From Pseudomonadota bacterium (GTDB taxonomy: Bacteria > Pseudomonadota > Alphaproteobacteria > Rhodobacterales > Rhodobacteraceae), in NCBI GenBank assembly GCA_020161615.1, contig JAIUPD010000004.1, forward strand, positions 62,001 to 126,000: a DNA stretch of 64,000 nucleotides. The letters are read 5' to 3'. Below the pieces are notes generated by a model, which worked only from the letters and a program-made list of their open reading frames with translations, was not told the DNA's origin and did not search any database. This document shows positions 45,509 to 55,396 of the stretch, in pieces. The position numbers and the translations under genes are program-made. Each line of letters starts with the position of its first letter. Position 1 is the stretch's first letter.

Positions 45509-46046
45509 GGGACAGCATCTGCGGCGCGCGGCACAGATGGGCCAGCGCCGGCAGTTCGGACGCCGGACGCACCTGGAAGGCGACGGTGAACAGCACTTCG
45601 CCCGCTATCGAGGCCGAGAAGGTCCATTCGCCCGGCACCATCTCTTCCGGCCGGTCGAACTGGAAGAAGAAGGAATCGCCGCTGGCGACCGGCGCCTCGC
45701 TGTCCCAGCTTTCGACGCTCATGTTGGTTGGCGGGATCGGCGGATGGGTGACCGTATAGGTCACGATCCCCGGGCCGGTGCCTTGCAGCGCGTAGCGAAC
45801 GCCAAAGCCGGTACCCAGGACCATCGGCGCCTGGTCGCTTTCGGCGACCAGCGCGATCGGCTCGGCCGGGACATGCACCCAGCCGTCCATCGTGCCCGGC
45901 GCGGGGCGACGCCCGGCGGTCTCGGGCGCGCAGAAAAGGCCGCCGACCAGATTGACGACCGAGGGCGCGACCGGGCCGCGGATCTCGGCGGCGGCGGGCG
46001 CGGCGGCCAGGAACAGGGCCGCGAGGAGGAGCAAGGCGCGTGTCAT
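45477..46046 (-). CDS. DUF3859 domain-containing exported protein
   Basis: 189 residues with a signal peptide (MTRALLLLAALFLAAAPAAA). The mature part is beta-rich: LGTGFGVRYALQG, then a long loop to SFFFQFDRPEEMVPGEWTFSASIAGEVLFTVAFQVRP (in parts), a pattern I associate with DUF3859. Function unknown. Its last 32 bases overlap the TSUP gene tail to tail. Confidence 0.75.
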   Translation of the reverse strand: MTRALLLLAALFLAAAPAAAEIRGPVAPSVVNLVGGLFCAPETAGRRPAPGTMDGWVHVPAEPIALVAESDQAPMVLGTGFGVRYALQGTGPGIVTYTVTHPPIPPTNMSVESWDSEAPVASGDSFFFQFDRPEEMVPGEWTFSASIAGEVLFTVAFQVRPASELPALAHLCRAPQMLSLSRRSPSAAG

Positions 46047-46201
46047 GCCGCAGGTCTAGCCCAAGGTCGCTGGCAAGTCACCGCCGCCGTGGAGCGTCCG
46101 GCGGCCGTTGCGCTCAAAACCTCGGGAGCCGTCCGGCCAGGGGGCGCAATGACAAAGGCCCGGGCAGTCCCCGGGCCTTGTCCGATCTCATGCGCGATGG
46201 C

Positions 46202-47797
46202 TCAGCCGATGGCGGCGGCCTTCACGTCCTCGTCGATATAGGGGACATATTGCGCGAAATTCTCGGAGAACATGTGCACCAGCTTCTTGGCCTGCGCGTC
46301 ATAGGCCGCGGGATCGGCCCAGGTCGTGCGCGGGTCCAAGAGCGAGGGGTCGACGCCCTTGCATTCCAGCGGAACCTCGAAGCCGAAGTTCGGGTCCTTG
46401 CGGAAGGCGGCCTTCTCCAGCGAACCGCTCAGCGCGTCGGTCAGCAGCGTGCGGGTCGCCTTGATCGGCATCCGCTTGCCGGTGCCGAAGGCGCCGCCGG
46501 TCCAGCCGGTGTTGACCAGCCAGCATTGCGCGCCCGAGGCCGCGATCTTTTCCTGCAGCAGTTTGCCATAGACTTCCGGCCGGCGCGGCATGAAGGGCGC
46601 ACCGAAGCAGGTCGAGAAGGTCGGCACGGGCTCGACCACGCCGCGCTCGGTGCCCGGGGTCTTCGAGGTGAAGCCCGAGAGGAAGTGATACATCGCCTGC
46701 GCCGGGCTCAGCTTGGCGATGGGCGGCAGCACGCCATAGGCGTCGCAGGTCAGCAGGATGACGTGGCGCGGCGTTCCGCCCAGCCCGGTCTCGGAGGCGT
46801 TCGAGATATAGTCCAGCGGATAGGCGCAGCGCATGTTCTCGGTCAGGCTGCTATCCTGGAAGTCGAGGTCCAGCGTTTCCGGGTCGAAGACCATGTTCTC
46901 GATCACGGTCGCGAATTTTTCGGTCGTGGCGTAGATCTCGGGTTCGGCTTCGGCGCTGAGGTTGATGGTCTTGGCGTAGCAGCCACCTTCGAAGTTGAAG
47001 ATGCCGTTTTCCGACCAGCCATGCTCGTCATCGCCGATCAGCGTGCGCGAGGGATCGGCCGAGAGCGTGGTCTTGCCGGTGCCCGAAAGGCCGAAGAACA
47101 CGGCCGAATCGTCCGGGTTGCCGATGGCGTGGTTGGCCGAGCAATGCATCGCCATCACGCCCTTGCCGGGCAGGATGTAGTTGAGCAGCGTGAAGACCGA
47201 TTTCTTGTTCTCGCCCGCGTATTCGGTGTTGGCGATCAGGATGACCTTCTTGTCGAAGTTCAGCGTGATCACGGTATCGGTGCGGCAGCCGTGACGCTCG
47301 GGGTCGGCCTTGAACGAGGGGCAGTTGATGATCGTCCATTCGGGGACGAAGGTGTCGAGTTCTTCGCGCGACGGACGACGCAGCAGGTGGCGGATGAAGA
47401 GGCTGTGCCAGGCGAGTTCCGAGACGACGCGCACATCGAGGCGATGCTCGGCATCGGCACCGCCGAACAGATCCTGCACGAAATAGTCGCGGCCCTTCAT
47501 ATGGGCCAGCATGTCTTCATAGAGGCGGTCGAAGGCGTCGGGCGCCATCGGCTTGTTGTTTTCCCACCAGATCGTGTCTTCGACCGAGGGCGTGCGCACG
47601 ACGTGCTTGTCCTTGGGCGAGCGGCCGGTGAACTGACCCGTCGTCACCAGGAACGAGCCGCCCTTGCCCAGGGTGCCCTCGCCGCGTTTCAGGGCGGCTT
47701 CCACCAGCGCCGGCTCGATGAGGTTGTAGGCGACCGAGCCCAGCCCGGTGATGCCCTGATCCTCGAGCCGCTGTTTGGGATTGACGCGTCCAGTCAT
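46202..47797 (-). CDS. pckA: Phosphoenolpyruvate carboxykinase (ATP)
   Basis: 531 residues, normal for the ATP type. The kinase-1 motif [11 protein letters not shown] and the following LIGDDEHGW, the substrate-binding [13 protein letters not shown] and the metal/OAA region [14 protein letters not shown] are present. It converts oxaloacetate and ATP to PEP, the key gluconeogenic step. It is divergent from chvI, an arrangement common in Alphaproteobacteria, where ChvGI is known to influence pckA. Confidence 0.96.
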   Translation of the reverse strand: MTGRVNPKQRLEDQGITGLGSVAYNLIEPALVEAALKRGEGTLGKGGSFLVTTGQFTGRSPKDKHVVRTPSVEDTIWWENNKPMAPDAFDRLYEDMLAHMKGRDYFVQDLFGGADAEHRLDVRVVSELAWHSLFIRHLLRRPSREELDTFVPEWTIINCPSFKADPERHGCRTDTVITLNFDKKVILIANTEYAGENKKSVFTLLNYILPGKGVMAMHCSANHAIGNPDDSAVFFGLSGTGKTTLSADPSRTLIGDDEHGWSENGIFNFEGGCYAKTINLSAEAEPEIYATTEKFATVIENMVFDPETLDLDFQDSSLTENMRCAYPLDYISNASETGLGGTPRHVILLTCDAYGVLPPIAKLSPAQAMYHFLSGFTSKTPGTERGVVEPVPTFSTCFGAPFMPRRPEVYGKLLQEKIAASGAQCWLVNTGWTGGAFGTGKRMPIKATRTLLTDALSGSLEKAAFRKDPNFGFEVPLECKGVDPSLLDPRTTWADPAAYDAQAKKLVHMFSENFAQYVPYIDEDVKAAAIG

Positions 47798-48152
47798 AGT
47801 GCTCGCTCCTTCGTCGGGCCGCCGTAAGGCCTCGAAATTGGAAAATCCGGATCAGCCCCCTGCCTCGGGCGGTCCGGTGAACGGTCTCCTCGACCGACAC
47901 TTGGCCTATATCATGGCGATTTCGCGGAGGAACAGGACGCATTTCCGCCTTTAGCGCCAACATGCCGGTGTTATCGCAAACTGTCGCATGCGAGGGTGGA
48001 GCGACGTTCCGATAAGCGAAATCTTCACCCTGACCGCGCTATTTTGGACTCAGTCTCAGGGGTCTTGTTGACTATTCGGTTGATTCTCGGCGTGGAAATC
48101 CACAGAATAAGGCCAAAAAAAGACCAAGTGAGCAGCTTACAAGGACAGGCAT
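47798..48152. other. Divergent regulatory region pckA/chvI (355 bases)
   Basis: No gene is seen. It holds a palindrome TCGCATGCGA (47984-47993), an inverted repeat GTGGAAATCCAC (48092-48103), a candidate chvI promoter (48080-48108) and two GATAAGCG/GTTATCGC-like stretches. Regulation of both genes probably occurs here. Confidence 0.5.
48080..48108 (+). promoter_or_regulatory. Candidate promoter for chvI
   Basis: TTGATT (48080-48085) and CAGAAT (48103-48108) with a 17-base spacer that contains the GTGGAAATCCAC inverted repeat, 45 bases before the ATG. Confidence 0.35.
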
Positions 48153-48854
48153 ATGTCAAAGATCGCACTTGTCGATGACGACAGGAACATCCTGACGTCG
48201 GTCTCGATCTCGCTCGAGGCCGAAGGTTTCGAGGTCGAAACCTATAACGACGGACAATCGGCACTGGACGCTTTCAACCGCAAGCTACCGGATATGGCGG
48301 TCCTCGACATCAAGATGCCGCGCATGGACGGCATGGAGCTGTTGCAGCGCCTGCGCCAGAAGACGCAGATGCCGGTCATCTTCCTCACCTCCAAGGACGA
48401 TGAAATCGACGAGGTTCTGGGCCTGAGGATGGGCGCGGACGATTACGTCAAGAAGCCCTTCTCGCAGCGCCTGCTGATCGAACGCATCCGTTCGCTCCTG
48501 CGCCGCCAGCAGGCGGTCGAGACGAACGAGGTCGGCACGACCGAAGACACCAAGGTCATGGTCCGCGGCTCGCTCAGCATGGATCCGCTGCGCCACGCGG
48601 TGACCTGGAAGGGCAAGGAAGTCACGCTGACCGTGACCGAATTCCTGCTGCTGCAGGCGCTGGCCCAGCGTCCCGGCTTCGTCAAGTCGCGCGACCAGCT
48701 GATGGATGTGGCCTATGACGATCAGGTCTATGTCGACGACCGGACCATCGACAGCCACATCAAGCGGTTGCGCAAGAAGATGCGCACGGTCGACGACGAA
48801 TTCTCGTCCATCGAGACCCTCTACGGCATCGGTTACAAGTATAACGAAGCCTGA
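48153..48854 (+). CDS. chvI: Response regulator ChvI, OmpR family
   Basis: 233 residues. The receiver domain has the acidic pair D8-D9, the phosphorylation site D52 ([11 protein letters not shown]), T/S in FLTSKDD and K in VKKPF. The C-terminal winged-helix domain ([26 protein letters not shown] in parts; [14 protein letters not shown]) binds DNA. In Alphaproteobacteria ChvI controls envelope and acid-stress genes and pckA. The partner chvG follows after 51 bases. Confidence 0.93.
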   Translation: MSKIALVDDDRNILTSVSISLEAEGFEVETYNDGQSALDAFNRKLPDMAVLDIKMPRMDGMELLQRLRQKTQMPVIFLTSKDDEIDEVLGLRMGADDYVKKPFSQRLLIERIRSLLRRQQAVETNEVGTTEDTKVMVRGSLSMDPLRHAVTWKGKEVTLTVTEFLLLQALAQRPGFVKSRDQLMDVAYDDQVYVDDRTIDSHIKRLRKKMRTVDDEFSSIETLYGIGYKYNEA

Positions 48855-48905
48855 TACAAACGGCCCTGAGGGGGCGATCCCGCGCGGATTGCCCCGAAAC
48901 AGAAC

Positions 48906-50627
48906 ATGACGGCGGTGGGGGCACAGGTGACTACGCAATCCGGGACGCCCGGAAGCGATGTCGTCCTTGGGGACGACTGGGTTCGGCCGCAAAGCGCGGT
49001 CGATACCGAGGTGCGCATCCACCGCGCCCGGCGTGGTCTGTTTTCCATCTTCCAGTCGCCGCTGGCGCGCAAGATCATCCTGTTCAACATGCTCGCCCTG
49101 GTCCTGCTGGTCGCGGGCGTGCTGTTCACCAACCCGTTCCGCGATTCCCTGGCCCGGCAGCATGAGGTGGCGCTGGTCACCCAGGCCGAGGGGCTGGCCG
49201 ATGTCATGGGCGCCTTGCCCGCGCTGGTGCCCGATGCGGGCGATTACACCGCGCCCGAGGCTCGCCGCATCAGGGCCGGGACGCTCGATGCGCTGACCCT
49301 GAACGCCGAGACAGAGGTGCTGCTCCTCGATGCCGACGGACGGATCGAGACGGCGCGCCGCGGCGCGGGCGCGCGAAGCTCGACGCCGCTCGACGCGATG
49401 GAGGTCGACCGGAACCTGACCATCATCTCGGATATCCTGGACGCGATCTGGTCGGGCCTTGCCGCCGTGGTGCCGGGCGACCGCTCGCCCCAACCCGACC
49501 CCGCGACCCTGCTGGCCGAGCTGCATGCCGAGGCGATGCAGGGCCAATCGTCAAGCCGCGTGCTGCGCCTCGATGACGGGTTCCGCATGCTGGCCGCCGC
49601 GCCGGTGCTGATCGCGGGCCAGCCGGTGGGCGCCGTGGTCATGCAGCAGATCCCCGAGACGATCGAGCACATGCTGCGCTCGGAACGCGAGCAGGTGCTG
49701 CAGATGTTCATCGTGGCGCTGCTGGTCTCGGTCGGGCTGTCGCTGGTGCTGGCCTCGACCATCGCCAATCCGCTGGCCGATCTCGCCACCGCCGCCGAAC
49801 TCGGCCGCGACAAGAACGCCCGCCGCATGTCGCCGGGTCGCGTGCGCATCCCCGACCTGACCGGCCGTCCGGACGAGATCGGGCGCCTCAGCTCCGCCAT
49901 GCGCGGCATGGTGACGGCGCTCTACGACCGGATCGATGCCAACGAACAATTCGCGGCCGATGTCGCGCATGAGATCAAGAACCCGCTGGCGTCGCTCCGC
50001 TCGGCTGTGGGCACCCTGCGGGTCGCCAAGCGCGAGGATCAGGTGACACGCCTTCTCGATGTCATCGAGCATGACGTGCGCCGCCTGGACCGGCTGATTT
50101 CGGACACGTCGAACGCCTCGCGCCTCGACAGCGAGCTGGTCAAGGAAGAGGAAGAGACCTTCAACCTCTGCAAGACGCTGGACAACCTCAGCCAGCATCT
50201 GGCGCAGGAGGCCGAGGCCAAGGGCGTCGAATTCATCAGCGAACTGCCGCGCGATGCGATCATGATCCAGGGGCTGGAGGCGCGGCTGGCGCAGGTCTTC
50301 GTCAACCTGATCACCAACGCCATCTCGTTCTGCGGCGAGGGCGACGCGGTGCGGATCTGGGCCAGGAAGCGCGAGAACCGCGTGCTGGTGGTGGTCGAGG
50401 ATACCGGCCCCGGCATCCCCGAGGCCGCGCTGACCAAGGTCTTCAAGCGCTTCTATTCCGAGCGTCCGCAGGATTTCGGCAACCATTCGGGTCTGGGCCT
50501 GGCGATTTCCAAGCAGATCGTCGAGGCGCATGGCGGCGTCATCTGGGCCGAGAATATCCGCCCCACCAACGCCGACCGCAACTCGCCGCCCCTGGGCGCG
50601 CGGTTCGTCGTCGGCCTGCCGCTTTGA
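48906..50627 (+). CDS. chvG: Sensor histidine kinase ChvG
   Basis: 573 residues. A transmembrane helix lies at about 58-76, a periplasmic sensor domain runs to about 265, a second helix at about 266-285 leads to HAMP, then HisKA with H355 (VAHEIKNPLASL), the N-box NLITNAISF, G1 DTGPGI and the G2 GLGLAISKQI. The N-terminal 45 residues are cytoplasmic. It phosphorylates ChvI. hprK starts inside its stop (TTGA). Confidence 0.93.
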   Translation: MTAVGAQVTTQSGTPGSDVVLGDDWVRPQSAVDTEVRIHRARRGLFSIFQSPLARKIILFNMLALVLLVAGVLFTNPFRDSLARQHEVALVTQAEGLADVMGALPALVPDAGDYTAPEARRIRAGTLDALTLNAETEVLLLDADGRIETARRGAGARSSTPLDAMEVDRNLTIISDILDAIWSGLAAVVPGDRSPQPDPATLLAELHAEAMQGQSSSRVLRLDDGFRMLAAAPVLIAGQPVGAVVMQQIPETIEHMLRSEREQVLQMFIVALLVSVGLSLVLASTIANPLADLATAAELGRDKNARRMSPGRVRIPDLTGRPDEIGRLSSAMRGMVTALYDRIDANEQFAADVAHEIKNPLASLRSAVGTLRVAKREDQVTRLLDVIEHDVRRLDRLISDTSNASRLDSELVKEEEETFNLCKTLDNLSQHLAQEAEAKGVEFISELPRDAIMIQGLEARLAQVFVNLITNAISFCGEGDAVRIWARKRENRVLVVVEDTGPGIPEAALTKVFKRFYSERPQDFGNHSGLGLAISKQIVEAHGGVIWAENIRPTNADRNSPPLGARFVVGLPL

Positions 50628-51043
50628 TCCCCGACGCGCCGAACCTGCATGCCTCTGCCGTCGCCTTCGGTCCGGGGCGGGGGGTGCTGATCCTCGGCCC
50701 CTCGGGCAGCGGGAAATCCAGGCTGGCGCTGGCGCTGATCGGCGAAGGCGCGCAGCTGGTGGCCGACGATCAGGTGTTGCTCTGCCCCGACCGCGGCGCG
50801 CTCTATGTGCGGGCGCCGCGCCCCATCGCCGGGCTGATCGAGGCCCGCGGCCTCGGCCCGATCAGGCTCGCGGCGCGCCGGCTGGCGCGGATGGTGCTGG
50901 CGGTCGATATGGCGCTGGCATCGCGCCGCCTGCCGGAACCGGCCGAAAGATGTATCTCCGGGGTCACGATACCGTGTCTTCCGGGCCGGGCGGACTCGTC
51001 TTTCGCGCGCGGATTGGCCCATTATCTACGAGGTCTGACGTAA
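50624..51043 (+). CDS. hprK: HPr kinase/phosphorylase, short alphaproteobacterial form
   Basis: 139 residues from TTG 50624, which overlaps the chvG stop (TTGA). Walker A GPSGSGKS is at 25-32 and ADDQ follows as the catalytic region; the HprK signature is EARGLGPIRL. It lacks the N-terminal domain of the long Firmicute enzyme, as other alphaproteobacterial HprK proteins do. It phosphorylates a serine of HPr. The next gene follows 13 bases later. Confidence 0.9.
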   Translation: MIPDAPNLHASAVAFGPGRGVLILGPSGSGKSRLALALIGEGAQLVADDQVLLCPDRGALYVRAPRPIAGLIEARGLGPIRLAARRLARMVLAVDMALASRRLPEPAERCISGVTIPCLPGRADSSFARGLAHYLRGLT

Positions 51044-51055
51044 TGGACGGACGGG

Positions 51056-51955
51056 ATGCAGGATAGCGGCGCGGCGATGCGGGTGGTGATGGTGACAGGG
51101 CCGTCCGGTGCCGGCCGGTCCTCTGCCATCGACGCGCTCGAGGATCTGGGGTTCGAGACCATCGACAACCTGCCGATGTCGCTGATCCCGCGCCTTCTGG
51201 ACGGCCCGCCGCTGCCCCGGCCGCTGGCCCTGGGCCTCGATGTGCGCAACCGTGACTTCTCGTCCGAGAACCTGATCGAACTGGTCGACCGGCTGCACCG
51301 CGCGCCGGGCGTGGCCTCGGACCTGCTCTATGTCGATTGCAGCACCGATGTGCTGGTGCGCCGCTTCTCCGAAACCCGGCGCCGGCATCCGCTCAGCCCC
51401 GACGGCGCGCCGCTCGCCGGCATCGAGCACGAGCAGGAATTGCTGGAATCGGTGCGCGAGCGGGCCGATGTGCTGATCGACACGACAACGCTGACGCCGC
51501 ATCAGTTTAAGGCCGAGATCGGCCGCTGGTTCGCCCCGCGCGAGGGGGGGCCGATGTCGGTGTCGGTCCAGAGTTTCTCTTACAAGCGCGGGCTGCCGCG
51601 GGGCGTCGACATGGTTTTCGACTGCCGCTTCCTGGCCAATCCGCACTGGATCCCCGAATTACGCGAGCACGACGGCCGCGAGGCCGATGTGGCCGCCCAT
51701 GTCGAGGCCGATCCGCGCTTTGCCGATTTCTTCGGCCGGGTCGAGGGGCTGGTGACCTCGCTCCTCGACGCCTTCGTCGATGAGGGCAAGACCTCGCTCA
51801 CCATCGCTTTCGGCTGTACCGGCGGAAAGCACCGCAGCGTTGCACTTGCAGAAAAAATGGCCCGGACGCTTGCGGAACAGGGCTGGCGGGTGTCAAAGAG
51901 GCACAGGGAGCTGGATCGGCGCAAATCTTTGGCAGCGTCGGGGAAGCAAGGGTAA
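51056..51955 (+). CDS. rapZ: RNase adapter protein RapZ (YvcJ/YhbJ)
   Basis: 299 residues. Walker A GPSGAGRS is at 15-22; further landmarks are [21 protein letters not shown] and the C-terminal [17 protein letters not shown] 51077 (MRVVMVTG) would be the more standard start if the first seven residues are not used. In E. coli it controls glucosamine-6-phosphate synthase through small RNA decay; in this cluster its place between hprK and the EIIA gene is well conserved. Confidence 0.92.
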   Translation: MQDSGAAMRVVMVTGPSGAGRSSAIDALEDLGFETIDNLPMSLIPRLLDGPPLPRPLALGLDVRNRDFSSENLIELVDRLHRAPGVASDLLYVDCSTDVLVRRFSETRRRHPLSPDGAPLAGIEHEQELLESVRERADVLIDTTTLTPHQFKAEIGRWFAPREGGPMSVSVQSFSYKRGLPRGVDMVFDCRFLANPHWIPELREHDGREADVAAHVEADPRFADFFGRVEGLVTSLLDAFVDEGKTSLTIAFGCTGGKHRSVALAEKMARTLAEQGWRVSKRHRELDRRKSLAASGKQG

Positions 51956-51959
51956 GGAC

Positions 51960-52361
51960 GTGATCGGAATCGTGATCGTCGCACATGGTGGTCTGGCGCG
52001 GGAATATCTCGCCGCGGTCGAGCACGTCGTGGGCAAGCAACTGGGGATCCGTGCGATCGCCATCGAATACGACCATGATCGTGCGCGCAAACAGGCTGAA
52101 ATCTGTGCGGCCGCCGACGAGGTGGACATGGGCGACGGGGTGGTCGTAGTGACCGATATGTTCGGCGGCTCGCCCTCGAACCTGTCGATGCCGGCCTGTT
52201 CCTCGGCCGACCGGCGCATTCTCTACGGCGCCAACCTGCCGATGCTCATCAAGCTGGCCAAGTCGCGCCGCCTGCCGGTGCCCGAGGCCGCGGCGCTGGC
52301 GCTGGACGCCGGCCGGCGCTACATCAATTCCTACGAGCAGACCGGGGGGGGCGGCGTATGA
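51960..52361 (+). CDS. PTS EIIA component, mannose family (regulatory)
   Basis: 133 residues from GTG 51960 after AAGGAC. The active-site histidine is H9 in VIVAHGGLAREYL, and TDMFGGSPSNLS is the conserved second motif. It is a stand-alone EIIA domain with no IIB, IIC or IID, so it probably receives phosphate for signalling rather than transport. Four-base overlap with the HPr gene (ATGA). Often called ptsM or manX in related genomes. Confidence 0.9.
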   Translation: MIGIVIVAHGGLAREYLAAVEHVVGKQLGIRAIAIEYDHDRARKQAEICAAADEVDMGDGVVVVTDMFGGSPSNLSMPACSSADRRILYGANLPMLIKLAKSRRLPVPEAAALALDAGRRYINSYEQTGGGGV

Positions 52362-52630
52362 GTGCCGAGCGCGTGTTGAAGATCGTCAACGAAAAGGGTC
52401 TGCACGCCCGCGCCTCGGCCAAATTCGTCGAGGTGGTCGAGGCGCATGATGCCCAGGCCGAGGTCGAGAAGGACGGTATGAGCGTGTCGGGGGATTCGAT
52501 CATGGGCCTGTTGATGCTCGCCGCCTCGCGCGGGACCGAGATCCGCGTGCGCACCAAGGGCGACCAGGCCGAACCGCTGATCGAGGCGCTGGACAAGCTG
52601 GTCGCGAACCGCTTCGGCGAACCCTTCTGA
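52358..52630 (+). CDS. ptsH: Phosphocarrier protein HPr
   Basis: 90 residues. The active-site histidine is H16 (KGLHARAS) and the regulatory serine corresponds to S47 (VSGDSIMGLLML), the target of HprK. With HprK and EIIA encoded just upstream it forms the regulatory PTS. EI is not in the window. Starts at the ATG overlapping the EIIA stop. Confidence 0.95.
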   Translation: MSAERVLKIVNEKGLHARASAKFVEVVEAHDAQAEVEKDGMSVSGDSIMGLLMLAASRGTEIRVRTKGDQAEPLIEALDKLVANRFGEPF

Positions 52631-52961
52631 GGACGGCTGCCGTTTCCTGGCCGGAATCCAAGGCGGTCTAAGGGATCTGCGCCTGCCCGCGCGTCACACG
52701 GGACACGGGCTTTCCCGCTGCCTGAATAAACGAACATTCGCCGGTATCAGGTCAGCCCCTACAGGATCCACTGGCGGGGTCTCGCCCGCGCCGCCGCGTC
52801 TGCAGCCAGGCGCCGCTTCCGGCGGCGTTTCCCGCCCCCTTATCTTGTCCGAAATACGCACGGGGGTTCCCAAGGGGAGCGTGCTCCCCTTGGGCGAGGG
52901 GGTCCGGGGGGCGAGCAGCCCCCCGGCCTCGGTCGCCCGAGGCACGAGGGCGAAACCGCTC
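52631..52961. other. Intergenic hairpin region between convergent ptsH and hybrid kinase genes (331 bases)
   Basis: No gene is seen. Two perfect inverted repeats dominate: CCCAAGGGGAGC/GCTCCCCTTGGG (52869-52894, loop GT) and CCGGGGGGC/GCCCCCCGG (52904-52926, loop GAGCA), with GAGGGGGTCC between. They probably act as terminators for the kinase gene on the minus strand. A similar GC-rich hairpin lies at 42784. Confidence 0.6.
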
Positions 52962-55160
52962 CTATCCCGAGGTCGCCCTGAGCGGGATCACCCCGCCGCG
53001 CGGGGTCGGGCGGCGGCGGCCGCGTTCGGCGATCAGCGACCCCAGCACGCTGCGCAGCCGGTCCAGTTGCAGGGGCTTGGTCATGCAATCGTCGAACCCG
53101 GCCTGCAGATAGCCCTCCACCTGATGCGACATGGCATTGGCGGTGAAGGCGACGATGGGCAGCATCGTGGCCGGCGGACGGCTGCCCGGCGCGATGGCCC
53201 GCTCGGCCTCGCGGGCGCGGATCTGGCGCAGCACCGAGACCCCGTCGAGATCCGGCATCGAGATGTCCAGGATCACCAGGTCGAAATCCTCGCGCTCATA
53301 GGCCCTGAGCGCCTCGGTCCCGTCGGGCACCAGCACCGCGGCGATGCCCAGCTGCCCCATCATCGCGCCCAGGATCATCCGGTTGGTGCGGTTGTCGTCG
53401 GCGGCCAGCACCCGCAGCCCCTGCAGATCGGGCGAGCCGGTGCCGGGGTCGGGCGCGGTGTAGCGGATTTCCGGCATGTCGGTGCGTGGCACCGGCAGGA
53501 AGATATGAACCTCGGTGCCCTTGCCGAGGCTCGATTTCAGGTTGATCGTGCCTTGCATCATCTCGACCAGGCGGCGGACGATGGGCATGCCCAGCCCGGT
53601 GCCGCCGAAGCGGCGGGCGATGGAACTGTCGGCCTGGCTGAACTCCTCGAACACCTGCGCCATCTGCGCCTCGGTCATGCCGATGCCGGTGTCATGGACC
53701 TTGAGGGTGATGCCCCGGGGCGAGGTGCAGTCGATATCCACCCCGACCGAACCCGATTCGGTGAACTTGACCGCGTTCGAGATGACGTTGTGCAGGATCT
53801 GCAGGATGCGGTGGGGGTCGCCCAGCCGCGCGCCCTGGCCGTCGCCGGTCAGGGTGACCCCGAACGAGATCTTCTTTTCCGAGGCCTTCAGCGTGTGCAC
53901 CGATTCGATGCGCTGGGCCAGATCGGTCGGGATGAAGGGCACCGTCTCGATCTCGAGGAGGTCGGCCTCGATCTTCGACATGTCCAGCAGGTCGTTGATG
54001 ATGCTCAGCAGCAGCGCACCCGAATCGTGCATCACCTTGACCATCCGGCGCTGGTCGGCGTCGCTGACCAGCCGCTCCAGCACCTCGGCCACGCCCAGAA
54101 CGCCGTTCAGGGGCGTGCGCATCTCGTGGCTCATCTTGGCCAGGAAGTTCGATTTCGCGGCATTGGCGCGGTTGGCTTCTTCCAGCGCTTCCTGCCGTTG
54201 GCGGTCGGCGTGGACCTGATCGGTGACGTCGAGCACCGCATAGACCACCCGCGCGGTCGAGGTCTCGCCGCCCACCACGGGGGCGGCATGCACCGAGCAA
54301 TAGCGCAGCCCGTCGGGGCAATGCAGCGCGAAGCGTTCGGCGGGCCAGGGCTGGCCGGTGGCGATCGTGTGGTCGAACGGCGTATCGCCCTTGGCATAGG
54401 GCGTCCCGTCCTCGCGCGTGTAGCGCCAGCCGTCGTCGTCGTGGCGTTTGCCGATCATCTCCTCCAGCGAGACGCCCATCACGGTGACGGCCGCGTCATT
54501 GGCGAACTGGATCACGCCCTCTTCGTCGAAGACGATGATGCCCATCGCCGTGGTGGCCAGGATCGAGGACAGGAAGGCCCGTTCGCCCGCCAGTTCTGCC
54601 TGCGCCGCCCGGACCGCCAGTTCCTTTTCCCGCCTGAGCAGCACCGAGCAGATCACATCCGCCACCGATTGCAGCAGATAGACCTCGCCGGCCAGGAAGC
54701 CATGGGTGTTGCGGACCCCGTCGAAGCCGACGAAGCCGTACATCTTCCCCTCGGACATCATCGGCACCAGCAGGATCGAGCGGATCGCCTGCGATTCCAG
54801 CAATTCCCGCGAGGGCGAGCCGGGTTCCAGTTCCGCCACGTCGGGGACGTTGAACTGCTCGCCGTGGTGCAGGGGTTCCAGGCTGGAGCCCAGCATCTCC
54901 ATCGGCAGGGCTTGCAGATGTTCCTTCATCGGCTCGATGCCGTCGGCGCACCATTCGTGGGTGTTGTCCGAGACATCGCCCCGGTTGACGAAGACATAGG
55001 CGCGGTCGCGCACGCAATAATCGCCGATGCGCGAGATGGCTTCCTGCACCACCGCATCGGTCTGGTCGATGGGCGCCCGCAGCAGGTCGTTGAGGATATC
55101 CACCACCAACGCCTGGATCCGGGTCAGCCGCGTCTCGTTGCTGATGATGTCGTCACTCAT
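52962..55160 (-). CDS. Hybrid sensor histidine kinase/response regulator (GAF-PAS-HisKA-HATPase-REC)
   Basis: 732 residues, no transmembrane helix, so soluble. A GAF domain (about 30-175), a PAS domain (about 195-315), a coiled-coil to HisKA with H345 (SHEMRTPLNG), the ATPase domain (N-box NVISNAVKF 458-466; G1 DTGIGM; G2 GGTGLGM) and a receiver with D632 (LVILDISMPDLDG) form a canonical BarA/ArcB-like hybrid kinase without HPt. The signal and output partner are unknown. It converges with ptsH and is divergent from dapE. Confidence 0.92.
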   Translation of the reverse strand: MSDDIISNETRLTRIQALVVDILNDLLRAPIDQTDAVVQEAISRIGDYCVRDRAYVFVNRGDVSDNTHEWCADGIEPMKEHLQALPMEMLGSSLEPLHHGEQFNVPDVAELEPGSPSRELLESQAIRSILLVPMMSEGKMYGFVGFDGVRNTHGFLAGEVYLLQSVADVICSVLLRREKELAVRAAQAELAGERAFLSSILATTAMGIIVFDEEGVIQFANDAAVTVMGVSLEEMIGKRHDDDGWRYTREDGTPYAKGDTPFDHTIATGQPWPAERFALHCPDGLRYCSVHAAPVVGGETSTARVVYAVLDVTDQVHADRQRQEALEEANRANAAKSNFLAKMSHEMRTPLNGVLGVAEVLERLVSDADQRRMVKVMHDSGALLLSIINDLLDMSKIEADLLEIETVPFIPTDLAQRIESVHTLKASEKKISFGVTLTGDGQGARLGDPHRILQILHNVISNAVKFTESGSVGVDIDCTSPRGITLKVHDTGIGMTEAQMAQVFEEFSQADSSIARRFGGTGLGMPIVRRLVEMMQGTINLKSSLGKGTEVHIFLPVPRTDMPEIRYTAPDPGTGSPDLQGLRVLAADDNRTNRMILGAMMGQLGIAAVLVPDGTEALRAYEREDFDLVILDISMPDLDGVSVLRQIRAREAERAIAPGSRPPATMLPIVAFTANAMSHQVEGYLQAGFDDCMTKPLQLDRLRSVLGSLIAERGRRRPTPRGGVIPLRATSG

Positions 55161-55339
55161 GACTGCTGGTCCCGGTCTGTCCGACCTTATGCCCGGCTGA
55201 TTGCCTGATCGGTTTGCCCAAAATTAGTTAAGACTTTGTATTCTGCATAGCAGGGGAATGCATTTTGCGATGCAACCCACAGGTGAAGTGTGACCTTTCC
55301 TGCGCGATACGTCAATGATGGCGAGCGTTTGGGCCCTTC

Positions 55340-55368
55340 TTGATGCGACGTTAAGCATGGGCTAGCAG
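55340..55368 (+). promoter_or_regulatory. Candidate promoter for dapE
   Basis: TTGATG (55340-55345) and TAGCAG (55363-55368) with a 17-base spacer, 29 bases before the ATG. Upstream at 55259-55274 lies the inverted repeat TGCAT/ATGCA around TTTGCG. Confidence 0.4.
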
Positions 55369-55396
55369 GTCTGCATCGCATTTGCCGGAGGCTCCG

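Noticed and set aside
52845-55208. A 787-codon plus-strand frame opposite the hybrid kinase
   Set aside because: The kinase is complete with all domains; the plus-strand product has only shadow composition.
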